In this document: in pieces, positions 6,563-14,935 of the stretch
Numbering within the stretch: the stretch's first letter is position 1
Layout: each line of letters starts with the position of its first letter
From: Oscillospiraceae bacterium
GTDB taxonomy: Bacteria; Bacillota; Clostridia; Oscillospirales; Oscillospiraceae
Direction: 5' to 3'
Length of the DNA stretch: 49,787 bases
NCBI GenBank assembly: GCA_017469115.1
Contig: JAFUGY010000114.1
Location: forward strand, 1 to 49,787
Translations under genes and position numbers: made by a program
The notes under the pieces: model-generated
The model's input: only the letters and a program-made list of their open reading frames with translations
Databases searched by the model: none
What the model was told of the DNA's origin: nothing

Positions 6563-7462
6563 TTAGATGCTATCACCGATTTTTCGCTTGAAATTTGCTT
6601 TCACATAATCCGCATAGATTTTCACGCAAGGGTTGGCGGAGTTTTTATTCCAGAGGAAGGCAAGCTCAACCGTCGTCTCATCCGCCAGCGGAATAAATTT
6701 CAGCCTTCCCGAAGAGAGATGCTGATAATTATCCGAGAGGAGCGAAACATATCTCCCTGTAGCAACGCACGCCATCAGGTGCGGAACACTGTCTGCCAGT
6801 TCCTCAACATAAGGATCAAAATCTGCCGCCCTGGCCCGCTCTTTCACACCGTCATACCCTCTGCTTGCAACTGCTCGGGAGATCACAGCGAAGCGTTCCT
6901 CCTTCAGCTCTTCAAAAGAAATCTCTTCTTTCTCTGCCAAAGGGTGCCGAGGGGAAACCACCAGGCACTCCCGATACTTTTTGAGCGTGATGCGCTCAAT
7001 GGAGCGATCGGCAGGGCGGGCTGTGCAAACCGCGCAATCAATGGATCCCTCTTTCAGGTGATGGATCATTTCTTCCGAGCCGCTGCTGCTGATCTGAAGC
7101 GTGATTTCAGGGTATTGATGCTGAAACCCTTCGATGATTTCATAAACCACCGAATTGACAAAGAAGGAATGTGCCGCAAACCGGATGACACCGGAGCTGC
7201 CGTCTCTGGCATGACGAGCCTTGTCGACACTGCCGTAGTATTCAGCAAGCACCGCTTCACAGCTCTCATAAAAGCTCTGACCGGCAGATGTGAGGGAGAC
7301 GGATCTTCTGGAGCGATCGAACAGTTGAAAACCCAGTTCTTCCTCCATCTGCTGAATCGTCCTCGTCAGGGAGGACTGCGTCAGATACAGCCGATTGGCT
7401 GCATTGGTGTAAGACAGCGTTTCTGCAAGAACCCGAAAACATTCCATATCTTCAATACGCAT
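6563..7462 (-). CDS. LysR-family transcriptional regulator
   Basis: This 299-residue protein has an N-terminal winged helix-turn-helix (residues 1-60, FRVLAETLSYTNAANRLYLTQSSLTRTIQQMEEELG region) and a periplasmic-binding-like effector domain (about 90-290). It lies downstream of the HMG-CoA-lyase-like and CoA-transferase genes on the same strand but has its own promoter, so it probably controls them. AAGGAG stands 11 nt before the ATG. The effector is unknown; an acid or CoA-linked substrate of the upstream enzymes is a reasonable guess. Confidence 0.9.
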   Translation of the reverse strand: MRIEDMECFRVLAETLSYTNAANRLYLTQSSLTRTIQQMEEELGFQLFDRSRRSVSLTSAGQSFYESCEAVLAEYYGSVDKARHARDGSSGVIRFAAHSFFVNSVVYEIIEGFQHQYPEITLQISSSGSEEMIHHLKEGSIDCAVCTARPADRSIERITLKKYRECLVVSPRHPLAEKEEISFEELKEERFAVISRAVASRGYDGVKERARAADFDPYVEELADSVPHLMACVATGRYVSLLSDNYQHLSSGRLKFIPLADETTVELAFLWNKNSANPCVKIYADYVKANFKRKIGDSI

Positions 7463-7498
7463 GGCAGAACAGTCTCCTTATCGGAAAGAATAGTTCTA

Positions 7499-7527
7499 TT
7501 TTATGCTGTTTTCCGGCTCTTTTCAAG
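7499..7527 (-). promoter_or_regulatory. Promoter of the LysR gene
   Basis: On the minus strand, TTGAAA (7522-7527), a 17-nt spacer and TAAAAT (7499-7504). Confidence 0.6.
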
Positions 7528-7554
7528 CTTTCTCTCCGAATAAAGAAGGAGAAA

Positions 7555-8454
7555 TCAGTGCTTGCAGACAGCACCCTGGCAGCTCACAACGGCAGCCTGG
7601 ATTTCTTCCGCCATCTCTGCAGCTGTCTGATTGAGTTTTTCCAGATCATATCCGGTTTCGATCCCCATTTTATCCAGTATGTAAATGAGATCTTCCGTGG
7701 CGATATTGCCCTTTGCACCGGGGACGAAGGGGCAGCCGCCCATGCCTGCGAGAGACGCATCCATCATGGTGATGCCCTCTTCCATGGCGACGTAGCAGTT
7801 TGCCATGCCCATTCCATAGGTATCATGCATGTGGAGAGAGACCTTATCCAGATCCGTGTACTCGCGGATGGCGCGGATGACACGGCGGGTATTTTCCGGT
7901 GTGCTGAGGCCGGCGGTGTCGGCAATGCCGAACTCTGCAACGCCGACGCTCTGTGCCTCATCGATCAGCCATTTGACCCGATCCATCGGGACATCGTCGC
8001 CAAAGGGAGAGCCGAACACACAGGGCATAGCAAGGATGATATGCAGGCCTTCGGCTCCGGCAGCCAGCTCTTTGAAGGCATCCAGGGATTCCTGGATGGT
8101 GCGGCGGGAATTGCGCAGGTTGTGCTCTTCACTGACAGAGAGGACGAATTCCACGTTGGTGAAGCCGGCTTCCCGTGCATTGTCCACGCCTTTTTTGTTG
8201 AGCGTCAGGGCAAATGCGGTGACATTGTACTTTTCCAGATCTTCTTTCACCCCGAGGAAGACTTCTTTCGCGTCTGCCATCTGCGGAACATACTTGGGGC
8301 TGACGAAGGATGTGACTTCCATTTTTCTGGCGCCGCATGCAATCATCTTCTGAATATATTTGATCTTTGTCTCTGTAGGGATGGGGACAGGGTGGTTTTG
8401 CCATCCGTCACGAGGACCTACTTCGGAGACCAGGACTTTTTTCGGTAAAGCCAT
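7555..8454 (-). CDS. Hydroxymethylglutaryl-CoA lyase-like enzyme
   Basis: This 299-residue enzyme belongs to the HMGL-like TIM-barrel family, which cleaves HMG-CoA to acetyl-CoA and acetoacetate or performs related retro-aldol cleavages. Visible features are the N-terminal VGPRDGWQN motif with the catalytic Arg-Asp pair, the metal-binding HMHDTYGMGMAN motif (about residues 200-211), and the GGCPFVPGAKGN loop with the catalytic Cys. The start at 8454 is supported by GGAGG upstream; an upstream extension lies inside the preceding gene's end. It follows a class III CoA-transferase by 19 bp, so the two probably act in sequence: CoA activation of a hydroxyacid followed by cleavage. A citramalyl- or other hydroxyacyl-CoA substrate is possible. 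Confidence 0.85.
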   Translation of the reverse strand: MALPKKVLVSEVGPRDGWQNHPVPIPTETKIKYIQKMIACGARKMEVTSFVSPKYVPQMADAKEVFLGVKEDLEKYNVTAFALTLNKKGVDNAREAGFTNVEFVLSVSEEHNLRNSRRTIQESLDAFKELAAGAEGLHIILAMPCVFGSPFGDDVPMDRVKWLIDEAQSVGVAEFGIADTAGLSTPENTRRVIRAIREYTDLDKVSLHMHDTYGMGMANCYVAMEEGITMMDASLAGMGGCPFVPGAKGNIATEDLIYILDKMGIETGYDLEKLNQTAAEMAEEIQAAVVSCQGAVCKH

Positions 8455-8473
8455 TGTTCTTTCCTCCCTATTC

Positions 8474-9685
8474 TCAGTTGAGTGCGCCGAGTTCACGGTA
8501 TGCATCGAGCTGCTCTCTGGTGAAGCCAAGGGCTGTGAAGATGGCATCGTTGTCCTCGCCCAGCATCGGGGGCCCTTTTACATACTGCACCGGATACTCA
8601 TTCATTTTGATCGGGTTCCCGAGAACAGTGAGCTCGCCTTCGTGCCCGTCATTCGGGCGGGGAACCTTGACCAGCATCTCACGGACTTCGGTGATGTTCT
8701 TGTCGTTGCAGACTCCGGCGCAGTTGTTGATGGTAGCAGCCGGAATGCCCCAGCTGTCGATCAGATCCACGCACTCTTTGGCTGTTTTGTCAGCACCCCA
8801 TTCGTTGATAATCTCTTTGAGAGCTTCCCAGTTCTGGTTGCGGCTGGGCGTATCGCAGAAGCGCGGATCCTCCGCCAATTCCGGGCGGCCGATTCCGGCA
8901 GAGAATTTCACAAAGTGAGCATCGGTGCCGCTGGCGATCACATAGAAATCATCGCTGGCCTTGTAAGAGTCATACGGAGCAGAGGTAACATAGCGGTTGC
9001 CCGTCTTCTCCGGCATTTTGCCGCCATAGAGATAGTTCATGATTTTATTTTCCATACCGGAGACGATGGAATCCACCAGAGCAACGTCAATCTGCTGGCC
9101 CTTTCCGGTTTCGCGGCGCTTGTAAAGAGAAGCAAGGATGCCGATGCAGGCGTTCATCCCTGCCATCAGGTCGCCGATTGCCATGCCGGCGCGGGTAGGT
9201 TCGCTGCCGGGCCAGCCCGTCACGGACATGGAACCACCCTGGGCCTGGGCGATCAGATCGTAGCCGGGTCTGTAAGAGTTGGGGCCGTACTGGCCGAAAC
9301 CGGAGACAGAAGCATAGATGAGACCCGGGTTGAGCTTTTTGCAGTCTTCATACCCGAAGCCGAGCTTTGCCATAACACCGGGGCGCATGTTTTCCATGAG
9401 GACATCAGCGGATTTGAGCAGCTCAGCAAAGAGCTGCTTTCCTTCGTCCGTCTTGAGGTCGAGGGCAACGCCCTTTTTGTTACGGTTCAAGTTGCCGAAA
9501 TACATGGAGAAACCGCCGACTTTTTCCTTCGGCTGTGCATTGCGCACAAAATCGCCGTGCTGACGCAGATTCTCTACCTTGATGACTTCCGCGCCCATAT
9601 CCGCAAGATACTGCGTGCAATAGGGGCCTGCCAGAAACTGAGTAAAATCCAACACTCTGATTCCGCTTAAAAGCTGTTCTGCCAT
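8474..9685 (-). CDS. Class III (CaiB/BaiF) CoA-transferase
   Basis: This 403-residue enzyme moves CoA between acyl groups through a mixed anhydride on an active-site Asp. The N-terminus LSGIRVLDFTQFLAGPYCTQYLADMGAEVIKVE is typical, and the catalytic Asp lies in MAIGDLMAGM (about residue 170). The C-terminal PPMLGEDNDAIFTALGF segment is also characteristic. The start at 9685 follows AGGAGG; a longer reading would add 14 unlikely residues. It is the first gene of a two-gene operon with the lyase. The donor and acceptor cannot be read from the sequence. Confidence 0.9.
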   Translation of the reverse strand: MAEQLLSGIRVLDFTQFLAGPYCTQYLADMGAEVIKVENLRQHGDFVRNAQPKEKVGGFSMYFGNLNRNKKGVALDLKTDEGKQLFAELLKSADVLMENMRPGVMAKLGFGYEDCKKLNPGLIYASVSGFGQYGPNSYRPGYDLIAQAQGGSMSVTGWPGSEPTRAGMAIGDLMAGMNACIGILASLYKRRETGKGQQIDVALVDSIVSGMENKIMNYLYGGKMPEKTGNRYVTSAPYDSYKASDDFYVIASGTDAHFVKFSAGIGRPELAEDPRFCDTPSRNQNWEALKEIINEWGADKTAKECVDLIDSWGIPAATINNCAGVCNDKNITEVREMLVKVPRPNDGHEGELTVLGNPIKMNEYPVQYVKGPPMLGEDNDAIFTALGFTREQLDAYRELGALN

Positions 9686-9757
9686 GATCAATTCCTCCTG
9701 ATTTGTGTATTTTTTCTTCCTTTTCATCTTTAAGGAGTTTGGTTTCCTTATGGGCTT

Positions 9758-9787
9758 ATTTTACAGGAAACACAGCCTTTGAATCAA
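9758..9787 (-). promoter_or_regulatory. Promoter of the CoA-transferase/lyase operon
   Basis: On the minus strand, TTGATT (9782-9787), an 18-nt spacer and TAAAAT (9758-9763). The rest of 9686-9972 holds no gene. Confidence 0.5.
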
Positions 9788-9972
9788 ATCGTATTTCACA
9801 ACAGGGTTATTCGCAGTGCGGAGGGATGAAGGGCAAGGCGAAAGCGGGCAAGCTCTTTCGGTTCCCTTTTCCTTGTGCAGTGTGCACAAAACCGTCAGTT
9901 GTTTTTTATCCATTTTTCACAAAGGGAACTCCTCCCTTTCTGCAACACTGTGATGCAGAAAATGAAACAAAG

Positions 9973-10005
9973 TAAAAAAACACCCCGGCAGAAAACCTGC
10001 CGGGG
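9973..10005 (-). terminator. Terminator of the flavoprotein operon
   Basis: Perfect hairpin CCCCGGCAG / CTGCCGGGG (9983-10005), followed in minus-strand reading by a run of seven T residues (9974-9980). Confidence 0.85.
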
Positions 10006-10039
10006 GGAGTCTGATCAAAAGTCTTTTGAGTGATAACGA

Positions 10040-10510
10040 TTACTTTTGGGGAGGAGCACCGAGCTTATCCATCCCGGAAACCTTCATGGAAAGCGGGAGG
10101 AAGATCAGCACGGAGATGTATGCCGCAATCAGCATTTTGGGGAGCATCCCGAGGAAGGCGAAGAAGAAAATATTCATCGGCTGCCCACCCATCTTAAGGC
10201 CGACAAAGGTCATAATCAGCGTCATGGGAACGGTGAAAATCACCGTCAGAACCGCTGCCGGAAGCAAAAACTGGGGCATCTGCATGGGGTTTTTGCCGGG
10301 GAAGCACTTTGCGCCGATCCCCATGGCAATTTTCTGAACGGGAACCACAAAGCCGAGGATTTCAATGACCACGAGGCCGATGAAATACTGGATGATGGTG
10401 CCGGGGTTCAATCCGGCGCCGCTGGCAAAAGCGGCCGTCAGCGTCATGACGACACAGGTCGGCAGATTGAAAACGAGGTTTTGCGTGAGAATCATCTTCT
10501 TGTCAGGCAT
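10040..10510 (-). CDS. Four-helix integral membrane protein of unknown function
   Basis: This 156-residue protein has about four hydrophobic segments (around residues 12-32, 40-60, 80-105 and 112-140) and short polar loops. The C-terminus is KVSGMDKLGAPPQK. It is too short to be a complete carrier on its own, and I recognise no family with confidence. AAGGAC precedes the ATG. It is the last gene of the operon with the flavoprotein and the EthD-like protein, ahead of a strong terminator, which suggests a transport or membrane-anchoring role in that pathway. Confidence 0.6.
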   Translation of the reverse strand: MPDKKMILTQNLVFNLPTCVVMTLTAAFASGAGLNPGTIIQYFIGLVVIEILGFVVPVQKIAMGIGAKCFPGKNPMQMPQFLLPAAVLTVIFTVPMTLIMTFVGLKMGGQPMNIFFFAFLGMLPKMLIAAYISVLIFLPLSMKVSGMDKLGAPPQK

Positions 10511-10545
10511 GGTTTTGTCCTTTCAATACAATGGTTTTTTTCAGG

Positions 10546-11397
10546 TCAGCGCATGGTGATATATCCATGATACTGGGTATAATTGTCGGAAGTTGCTCTG
10601 TCACCGGTGAAGACGGATGCGATATTATGCTGCGGCTTCAGGAAGGGGAAATGCTCCTGCTGTGCCCACTCGGGCTTTTTGATCATACGGTCCGCCAGCA
10701 CGACAGCCGCCTGATACCATTCATCGGGGCCTTCAAACCAGAGCTCGCAAAGCCTGTCGAACTTGGCAGAGGGAGCACCGTAGTTGATTTTGACCTTGCT
10801 GCTGACAAAACGGTTGACGAAAACGCTCTTGGTAAAGTAGGGTACAACTTCCTCATGGAACCAGCGCTCGCCCTCTTCCTTGTCAACGCCTTCGGGATAC
10901 TGAATCATAAACTGCCAGCGATAGTTGGGGCCGTCTTCCGGGGTGCGGCCGGCGCCTTTGAAGTCTTCTTCCCAGTTGATGGGAACGAAGGCAAAGATGA
11001 AGGGCGGGAAGTCCCCTCCGCCGACTGCGCGGCCTGCATCGCCGGTCTCGGCATTCTGGTGAACGGCTGCGGTATCCACATCGGGGATGCAGCCCTGCCA
11101 GCGCAGAACGTCCATCGGCATATACTCATTGAAGATATTGTTTGCCATTTCGGGCAGATGCTCATCCACCAGCCAGTAGTGCTCGGTAATCTGCATCTTT
11201 CTGGCGCCGAAGCGGTCTCCTTCGGGGGGAGTGGGATAAGCCTGATAGAAGGCATACTTGGTGCAGTAAGGGGTGAACTTGCTGATGCTTTCGGGGACGT
11301 GGTATTTGTAAAGCCACTCTTCCAGCTTCGGGCGATACTCTTCTTTTGCGAGCCCGACATAGATCAGGCTCCGCATGATGTTGAATTCAAATGCCAT
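10546..11397 (-). CDS. EthD-like dimeric alpha/beta-barrel protein, probably two-domain
   Basis: This 283-residue soluble protein starts with an EthD-like ferredoxin-fold segment (IYVGLAKEEYRPKLEEWLYKYHVPESISKF). A second half contains FMIQYPEGVDKEEGERWFHEEVVPYFTKS, which looks like a repeat of the same fold: a strand, then an acidic helix with H/Y-x-VP. The two halves meet near residue 150. EthD-like proteins include hydroxylase partners and small catalysts, so no reaction can be assigned. It is very rich in Trp and Tyr. AAGGAG precedes the ATG. It lies directly after an iron-sulfur-type flavoprotein. Confidence 0.55.
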   Translation of the reverse strand: MAFEFNIMRSLIYVGLAKEEYRPKLEEWLYKYHVPESISKFTPYCTKYAFYQAYPTPPEGDRFGARKMQITEHYWLVDEHLPEMANNIFNEYMPMDVLRWQGCIPDVDTAAVHQNAETGDAGRAVGGGDFPPFIFAFVPINWEEDFKGAGRTPEDGPNYRWQFMIQYPEGVDKEEGERWFHEEVVPYFTKSVFVNRFVSSKVKINYGAPSAKFDRLCELWFEGPDEWYQAAVVLADRMIKKPEWAQQEHFPFLKPQHNIASVFTGDRATSDNYTQYHGYITMR

Positions 11398-11408
11398 TGT
11401 GTTTCTCC

Positions 11409-12398
11409 TTACTGTTTGGAAGGTGCCGGTGTGGGGGCAACAACGTCGGTGTAGTGCTGCTTGCGCGCCTTGAACTCCGGATCCTTGAAGAGGTTCATCA
11501 GGCGGCCTTCATTCTCAAAAATGTCTTTGCCGTGAGCAGCTTTGCCGGAAAGCAGATCGTGGCAGTGCTCGATGGTGCCGTTTTCACCCAGGGAAGGATC
11601 GTTGACCAGCGTCACACCCTCTTCTCCGATCTCCAGATGGCCTTCCAGACCACAGAGCTCGCAGACTGCATGGTTGGTTCCCGGGAAGATATAGAAGTTG
11701 TTGCTGTGGCAGTGTGGGCATCCGCCCTTCTTGCCCTTCCAGAGATCCAGATTTTCGGAACCGGGGATCATGACATGATTGTCAATGATATACTGGGCAG
11801 CTTCTACCAGGTTTCTGCCGATCTCCTGCATGCGGGCAACTTTGTCCTCCTGCATGATAACGTCTTTGCTCCAGGAGAAGAAGTCGTTGTCTACAACCTT
11901 CCAGCCGGGAGACATGGCCAGCATGGCATGATCCGTTTCGACGCGGCATGCCCAGTCAGACCCGCCGATGCCAACGAAGGAAATTGCCTTCTGCATGAAG
12001 ATGCGGGGATTCAGGCCTTCCTTCCCCTGCTCTTTCAGTTTGCCGTCCAGCATCATCAGCATGCCGGTGTCATGGCCGGGGCCCATTCTGTCGCAGAGGA
12101 CATGGAAGAGGCCGGATCCGCCGGACTCATAAATCGGGTCAACAATCAAAACGCCGTCAGCGTCCACCATTTTCTGATAGAGGGCTGCATAGTCATCCTT
12201 CTGGGTGCAGATCATGCCCTTGCCCATCACGAGGCCGCGGGAGCAGGCCACACAACCGGAGCAGAACTTAATATCCCAGTCGAATACATGGATGAATTCA
12301 ATTTCGGCACCTGCATCGCGGGCAGCTTCCAGTGCAACACGGCACATAGTGTCATTATTTCCGTTTTTCGTGCCACAAGAGAGACCAAGAATTTTCAT
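11409..12398 (-). CDS. Flavodoxin-like NAD(P)H:FMN reductase with C-terminal zinc ribbon
   Basis: This 329-residue protein begins with the FMN-reductase fold MKILGLSCGTKNGNNDTM and the Cys-rich FCSGCVACSRGLVMGKGMIC segment (about residues 46-65) typical of iron-sulfur flavoproteins. It continues with a flavodoxin-like core to about 220. The C-terminal part adds CPHC (about 228-231) and CELC (about 246-249), a zinc-ribbon-like or rubredoxin-like metal site not present in the simple family. AGGAGG stands five nucleotides before the ATG. It is the first gene of a three-gene operon divergent from the LVIVD-propeller operon, and probably supplies electrons to a reductive step on an unknown substrate. 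Confidence 0.8.
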   Translation of the reverse strand: MKILGLSCGTKNGNNDTMCRVALEAARDAGAEIEFIHVFDWDIKFCSGCVACSRGLVMGKGMICTQKDDYAALYQKMVDADGVLIVDPIYESGGSGLFHVLCDRMGPGHDTGMLMMLDGKLKEQGKEGLNPRIFMQKAISFVGIGGSDWACRVETDHAMLAMSPGWKVVDNDFFSWSKDVIMQEDKVARMQEIGRNLVEAAQYIIDNHVMIPGSENLDLWKGKKGGCPHCHSNNFYIFPGTNHAVCELCGLEGHLEIGEEGVTLVNDPSLGENGTIEHCHDLLSGKAAHGKDIFENEGRLMNLFKDPEFKARKQHYTDVVAPTPAPSKQ

Positions 12399-12443
12399 AA
12401 AAACCTCCTAAAAAGTGTATTTTACAGGACTCTCCATCCCTTA

Positions 12444-12472
12444 ATTTTATTATAATTCAACAAGCGCTACAA
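12444..12472 (-). promoter_or_regulatory. Promoter of the flavoprotein operon
   Basis: On the minus strand, TTGTAG (12467-12472), a 17-nt spacer and TAAAAT (12444-12449). Confidence 0.6.
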
Positions 12473-12492
12473 TAAAAATACGAAATCAAAAC

Positions 12493-12522
12493 ATTATCTA
12501 TAACAAATTTGTTATAGATAAT
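12493..12522. promoter_or_regulatory. Perfect 30-bp palindrome between divergent operons
   Basis: ATTATCTATAACAAA (12493-12507) is followed without a gap by its exact reverse complement (12508-12522). Its centre lies about 65 bp upstream of the predicted plus-strand transcription start and about 70 bp upstream of the minus-strand start, the usual place for a LysR-type recognition site. The LysR gene at 14022 is the natural candidate regulator. Confidence 0.75.
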
Positions 12523-12537
12523 AAAAGCAATTAATAT

Positions 12538-12566
12538 TTGCCAAATTTCCCCTCCCCTATTATAAT
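12538..12566 (+). promoter_or_regulatory. Promoter of the LVIVD/LysR/CoA-transferase operon
   Basis: TTGCCA (12538-12543), a 17-nt spacer and TATAAT (12561-12566), 55 bp before the first gene. Confidence 0.65.
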
Positions 12567-12620
12567 AAAACCAGCTTATAGCTGCATGAATCAGACTATC
12601 AGAAAACACAGGAGGTACTT

Positions 12621-14000
12621 ATGGCTGAAAAATTTTATGCAAAAAGCCCGGGAAATGAGGGTTTCATCAAAAACATGGAGGTTGTTGCCTACCATGACGC
12701 AGATAATCACTATCTCTTCCAGTCACAGCTCTATAAAACGGCTGACGGAAGATACTATCTTTACGGCGGATGCTTCTTCGGATACGGTGTTGAAATCATC
12801 GATGTGACCGACCCTGCAAAGCCGCGTCATGTGCAGTACATGCCGGTGATGGATCCGGAGGAATATCCCTACATGTCCACACCGAAAATTCAGATCTGTG
12901 ACGATCTGATGATTGTCTCCAACGGGAACTGCCTGGAGTTCCTCCACGGGCCCGCTCCTGCCCACTATAAACCCGCTCCCGGCGGCGTGCATATCTTCTC
13001 TCTGAAGGAAGATCCGGAACACCCGAAAAAGCTCTCCTTCTGGGCAACGGGCGATCCCGACAACCGGGGATCCGGCGTGCACCGCTTTTCCTACAACGGC
13101 GGGCGTTATCTGCATCTCTCCGCCACGGCAGTCGGTTTTAAAGATTTTATCTATCGCATTGTCGATATCATCGATCCGGAACATCCGGTAGAAGTCGGCC
13201 GCTGGTGGAATCCGGGGCAGTTCTTCGGCAACCAGACCGAGAAAACGCGTAAAAAAGAGTGGAACGGCTGGCAGGGATACAATACGTATCCCGGTTTCGT
13301 CCACTTCCCGTATGTGGGAACGGATGACAACCTCGCTTACCTCAGCTGCGCAGGCGGCGGATTCAAAATTCTCGACATCTCCAATCCTGCCTGGCCGCAG
13401 GTCGTCGGTGAATGCAAGATGACGCCTCCTTTCGCCACCAAGTTCGGCGGAGCACTTTGCCATACCTTTATGCCCATCCACGGCACCAAATATGCCGTCG
13501 GCATGCAGGAGGGTGAGCGCCAGTGGACCTACACCGAGAGAGAATACAACGGCTTCGGCGTGCACTCCTATTGCGGCATTGAGATGTTCGACGTCTCCAA
13601 TCCTGCCGATCCCGTGCTGATCTCCATCTTCCCCTATCCCGAAGTGCCGGAAGGCTTCCCCTACAAGAACTTCAACCAGCTCGGCCAGCCCTTCCCGACG
13701 TCCTTCGGGCCCCACAATCTGCATGAGCCCATGAGCCATAAGCCCTGGATTGAGAACCGCGCCGACAGAGTTTATGACTGCTATTTCCATGCCGGACTAC
13801 GCGTGTACGACACTTCGGATCCGTATGTTCCCAAGGAGATCGCATATTTTATTCCTCCCAATCCGGAAAAACTCTGCTTTGATGTGAAGATGGCCAACAA
13901 GCCCCTCGGCACCACCGAGGATCTCGTGGTAGACGACCGCGGATATATCTTCCTCAATGCCATGCATGACGGTGTTTACGTGCTGAAGTGCCTGGTTTAA
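12621..14000 (+). CDS. LVIVD-repeat beta-propeller protein
   Basis: This 459-residue protein contains several repeats of the form (V/F)xIxDVxxPxxPxxV: GVEIIDVTDPAKPRHV, IVDIIDPEHPVEVG, FKILDISNPAWPQVVG, IEMFDVSNPADPVLI and LRVYDTSDPYVPKEIAYF. These mark blades of an LVIVD-type beta-propeller. There is no signal peptide, so it is cytoplasmic, whereas many LVIVD proteins are exported. Conserved His residues (GVHRFSYNGG, HNLHEPMSHKPW) could bind a metal or substrate, as in carotenoid-oxygenase-like or selenium-binding-like propellers, but no enzyme activity is established. AGGAGG precedes the ATG. It heads an operon with a LysR regulator and a CoA-transferase. Confidence 0.75.
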   Translation: MAEKFYAKSPGNEGFIKNMEVVAYHDADNHYLFQSQLYKTADGRYYLYGGCFFGYGVEIIDVTDPAKPRHVQYMPVMDPEEYPYMSTPKIQICDDLMIVSNGNCLEFLHGPAPAHYKPAPGGVHIFSLKEDPEHPKKLSFWATGDPDNRGSGVHRFSYNGGRYLHLSATAVGFKDFIYRIVDIIDPEHPVEVGRWWNPGQFFGNQTEKTRKKEWNGWQGYNTYPGFVHFPYVGTDDNLAYLSCAGGGFKILDISNPAWPQVVGECKMTPPFATKFGGALCHTFMPIHGTKYAVGMQEGERQWTYTEREYNGFGVHSYCGIEMFDVSNPADPVLISIFPYPEVPEGFPYKNFNQLGQPFPTSFGPHNLHEPMSHKPWIENRADRVYDCYFHAGLRVYDTSDPYVPKEIAYFIPPNPEKLCFDVKMANKPLGTTEDLVVDDRGYIFLNAMHDGVYVLKCLV

Positions 14001-14021
14001 ACGGCAAATACTGAGAGATCG

Positions 14022-14918
14022 ATGAATTCGCGGCAGATTGATAGCTTTCTGACTACAGCGCGGCTGCTGAACTTTACCAAAGCGGCAGAGGTGCTGATTC
14101 TGCCCCAACCGGCTGTCAGCAGATATGTTTCGGGGCTGGAAGAGGAGCTCGGTGTTCAACTGTTTATCCGGGAGAACAGCCGCAAAATCTCTCTTTCCAC
14201 AGCCGGGAAAGCGTATTTTGACCTTTTTCAGCGGTTTTCACTGGAGTTTTCACACGTGCAAAACCAGCTGGCACGCAGCTCCCCTTTTCTGCGCCTGGGC
14301 TATAACACCGGCTGGAACCTGTCGGATATTCTCTTCCCTGCCATACAGCACTGCAAAAGACAATACCCCGGTTTTCGCATCGAGCTGGAATGCCTTGATT
14401 TCAAAGATCTGGTAGACAGCGTTTCCAGCAAGCAGCTTGATGCCGTGATCTCCATGGAAAATTATCTGATCCAGGAACCCGACCTGAATGTAGAGCGGAT
14501 TACAAGCATCCCCCGGTGCATCATTTACTCCGAACTGCTGGATGGGTTTCACGATATCACGTCTCCCGCAGATTTTTATGCCTATGATTTCTTCATCGTC
14601 GATGATTCCAGGGTGAAGCAGATCTGCAGAGACACCGAAGGCATTTTCGAGCCCTATCGGTTCGTGCCGCGGTTCGTCGCCCTGCGCAACCTGGACACCG
14701 TTCTTGCCTGCGTGGAGAACGGGCTCGGCGTTGCCGTGGTAGACCGATGGTTCGGTGATCTCTCCGGGCGCGGTCTTCACAGCATGGAAATTGATGACAA
14801 AATCAGCATCGCCTTTGGCCGCGGGAGATATTCCCAGCTGCCCGCGGCGGAAGCATTTCTGTCTTCCCTGAAAAGCCTGTTCCGGGAAGAAACGCCGGTA
14901 ATGCAACAAAACGATTGA
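14022..14918 (+). CDS. LysR-family transcriptional regulator
   Basis: This 298-residue protein has an N-terminal winged helix (SFLTTARLLNFTKAAEVLILPQPAVSRYVSGLEEELG region, residues 5-40) and an effector-binding domain (about 88-290). It lies 21 bp after the propeller gene and 17 bp before the CoA-transferase start, in the same operon. It is the likely reader of the palindrome at 12493-12522, controlling both divergent operons and itself. Confidence 0.9.
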   Translation: MNSRQIDSFLTTARLLNFTKAAEVLILPQPAVSRYVSGLEEELGVQLFIRENSRKISLSTAGKAYFDLFQRFSLEFSHVQNQLARSSPFLRLGYNTGWNLSDILFPAIQHCKRQYPGFRIELECLDFKDLVDSVSSKQLDAVISMENYLIQEPDLNVERITSIPRCIIYSELLDGFHDITSPADFYAYDFFIVDDSRVKQICRDTEGIFEPYRFVPRFVALRNLDTVLACVENGLGVAVVDRWFGDLSGRGLHSMEIDDKISIAFGRGRYSQLPAAEAFLSSLKSLFREETPVMQQND

Positions 14919-14935
14919 ACGAAAGGAACTATACC

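Noticed and set aside
8360-9670. Long antisense frame of 436 codons opposite the CoA-transferase
   Set aside because: The minus-strand frame has the full CoA-transferase family motifs and a strong ribosome binding site; the antisense frame has neither.
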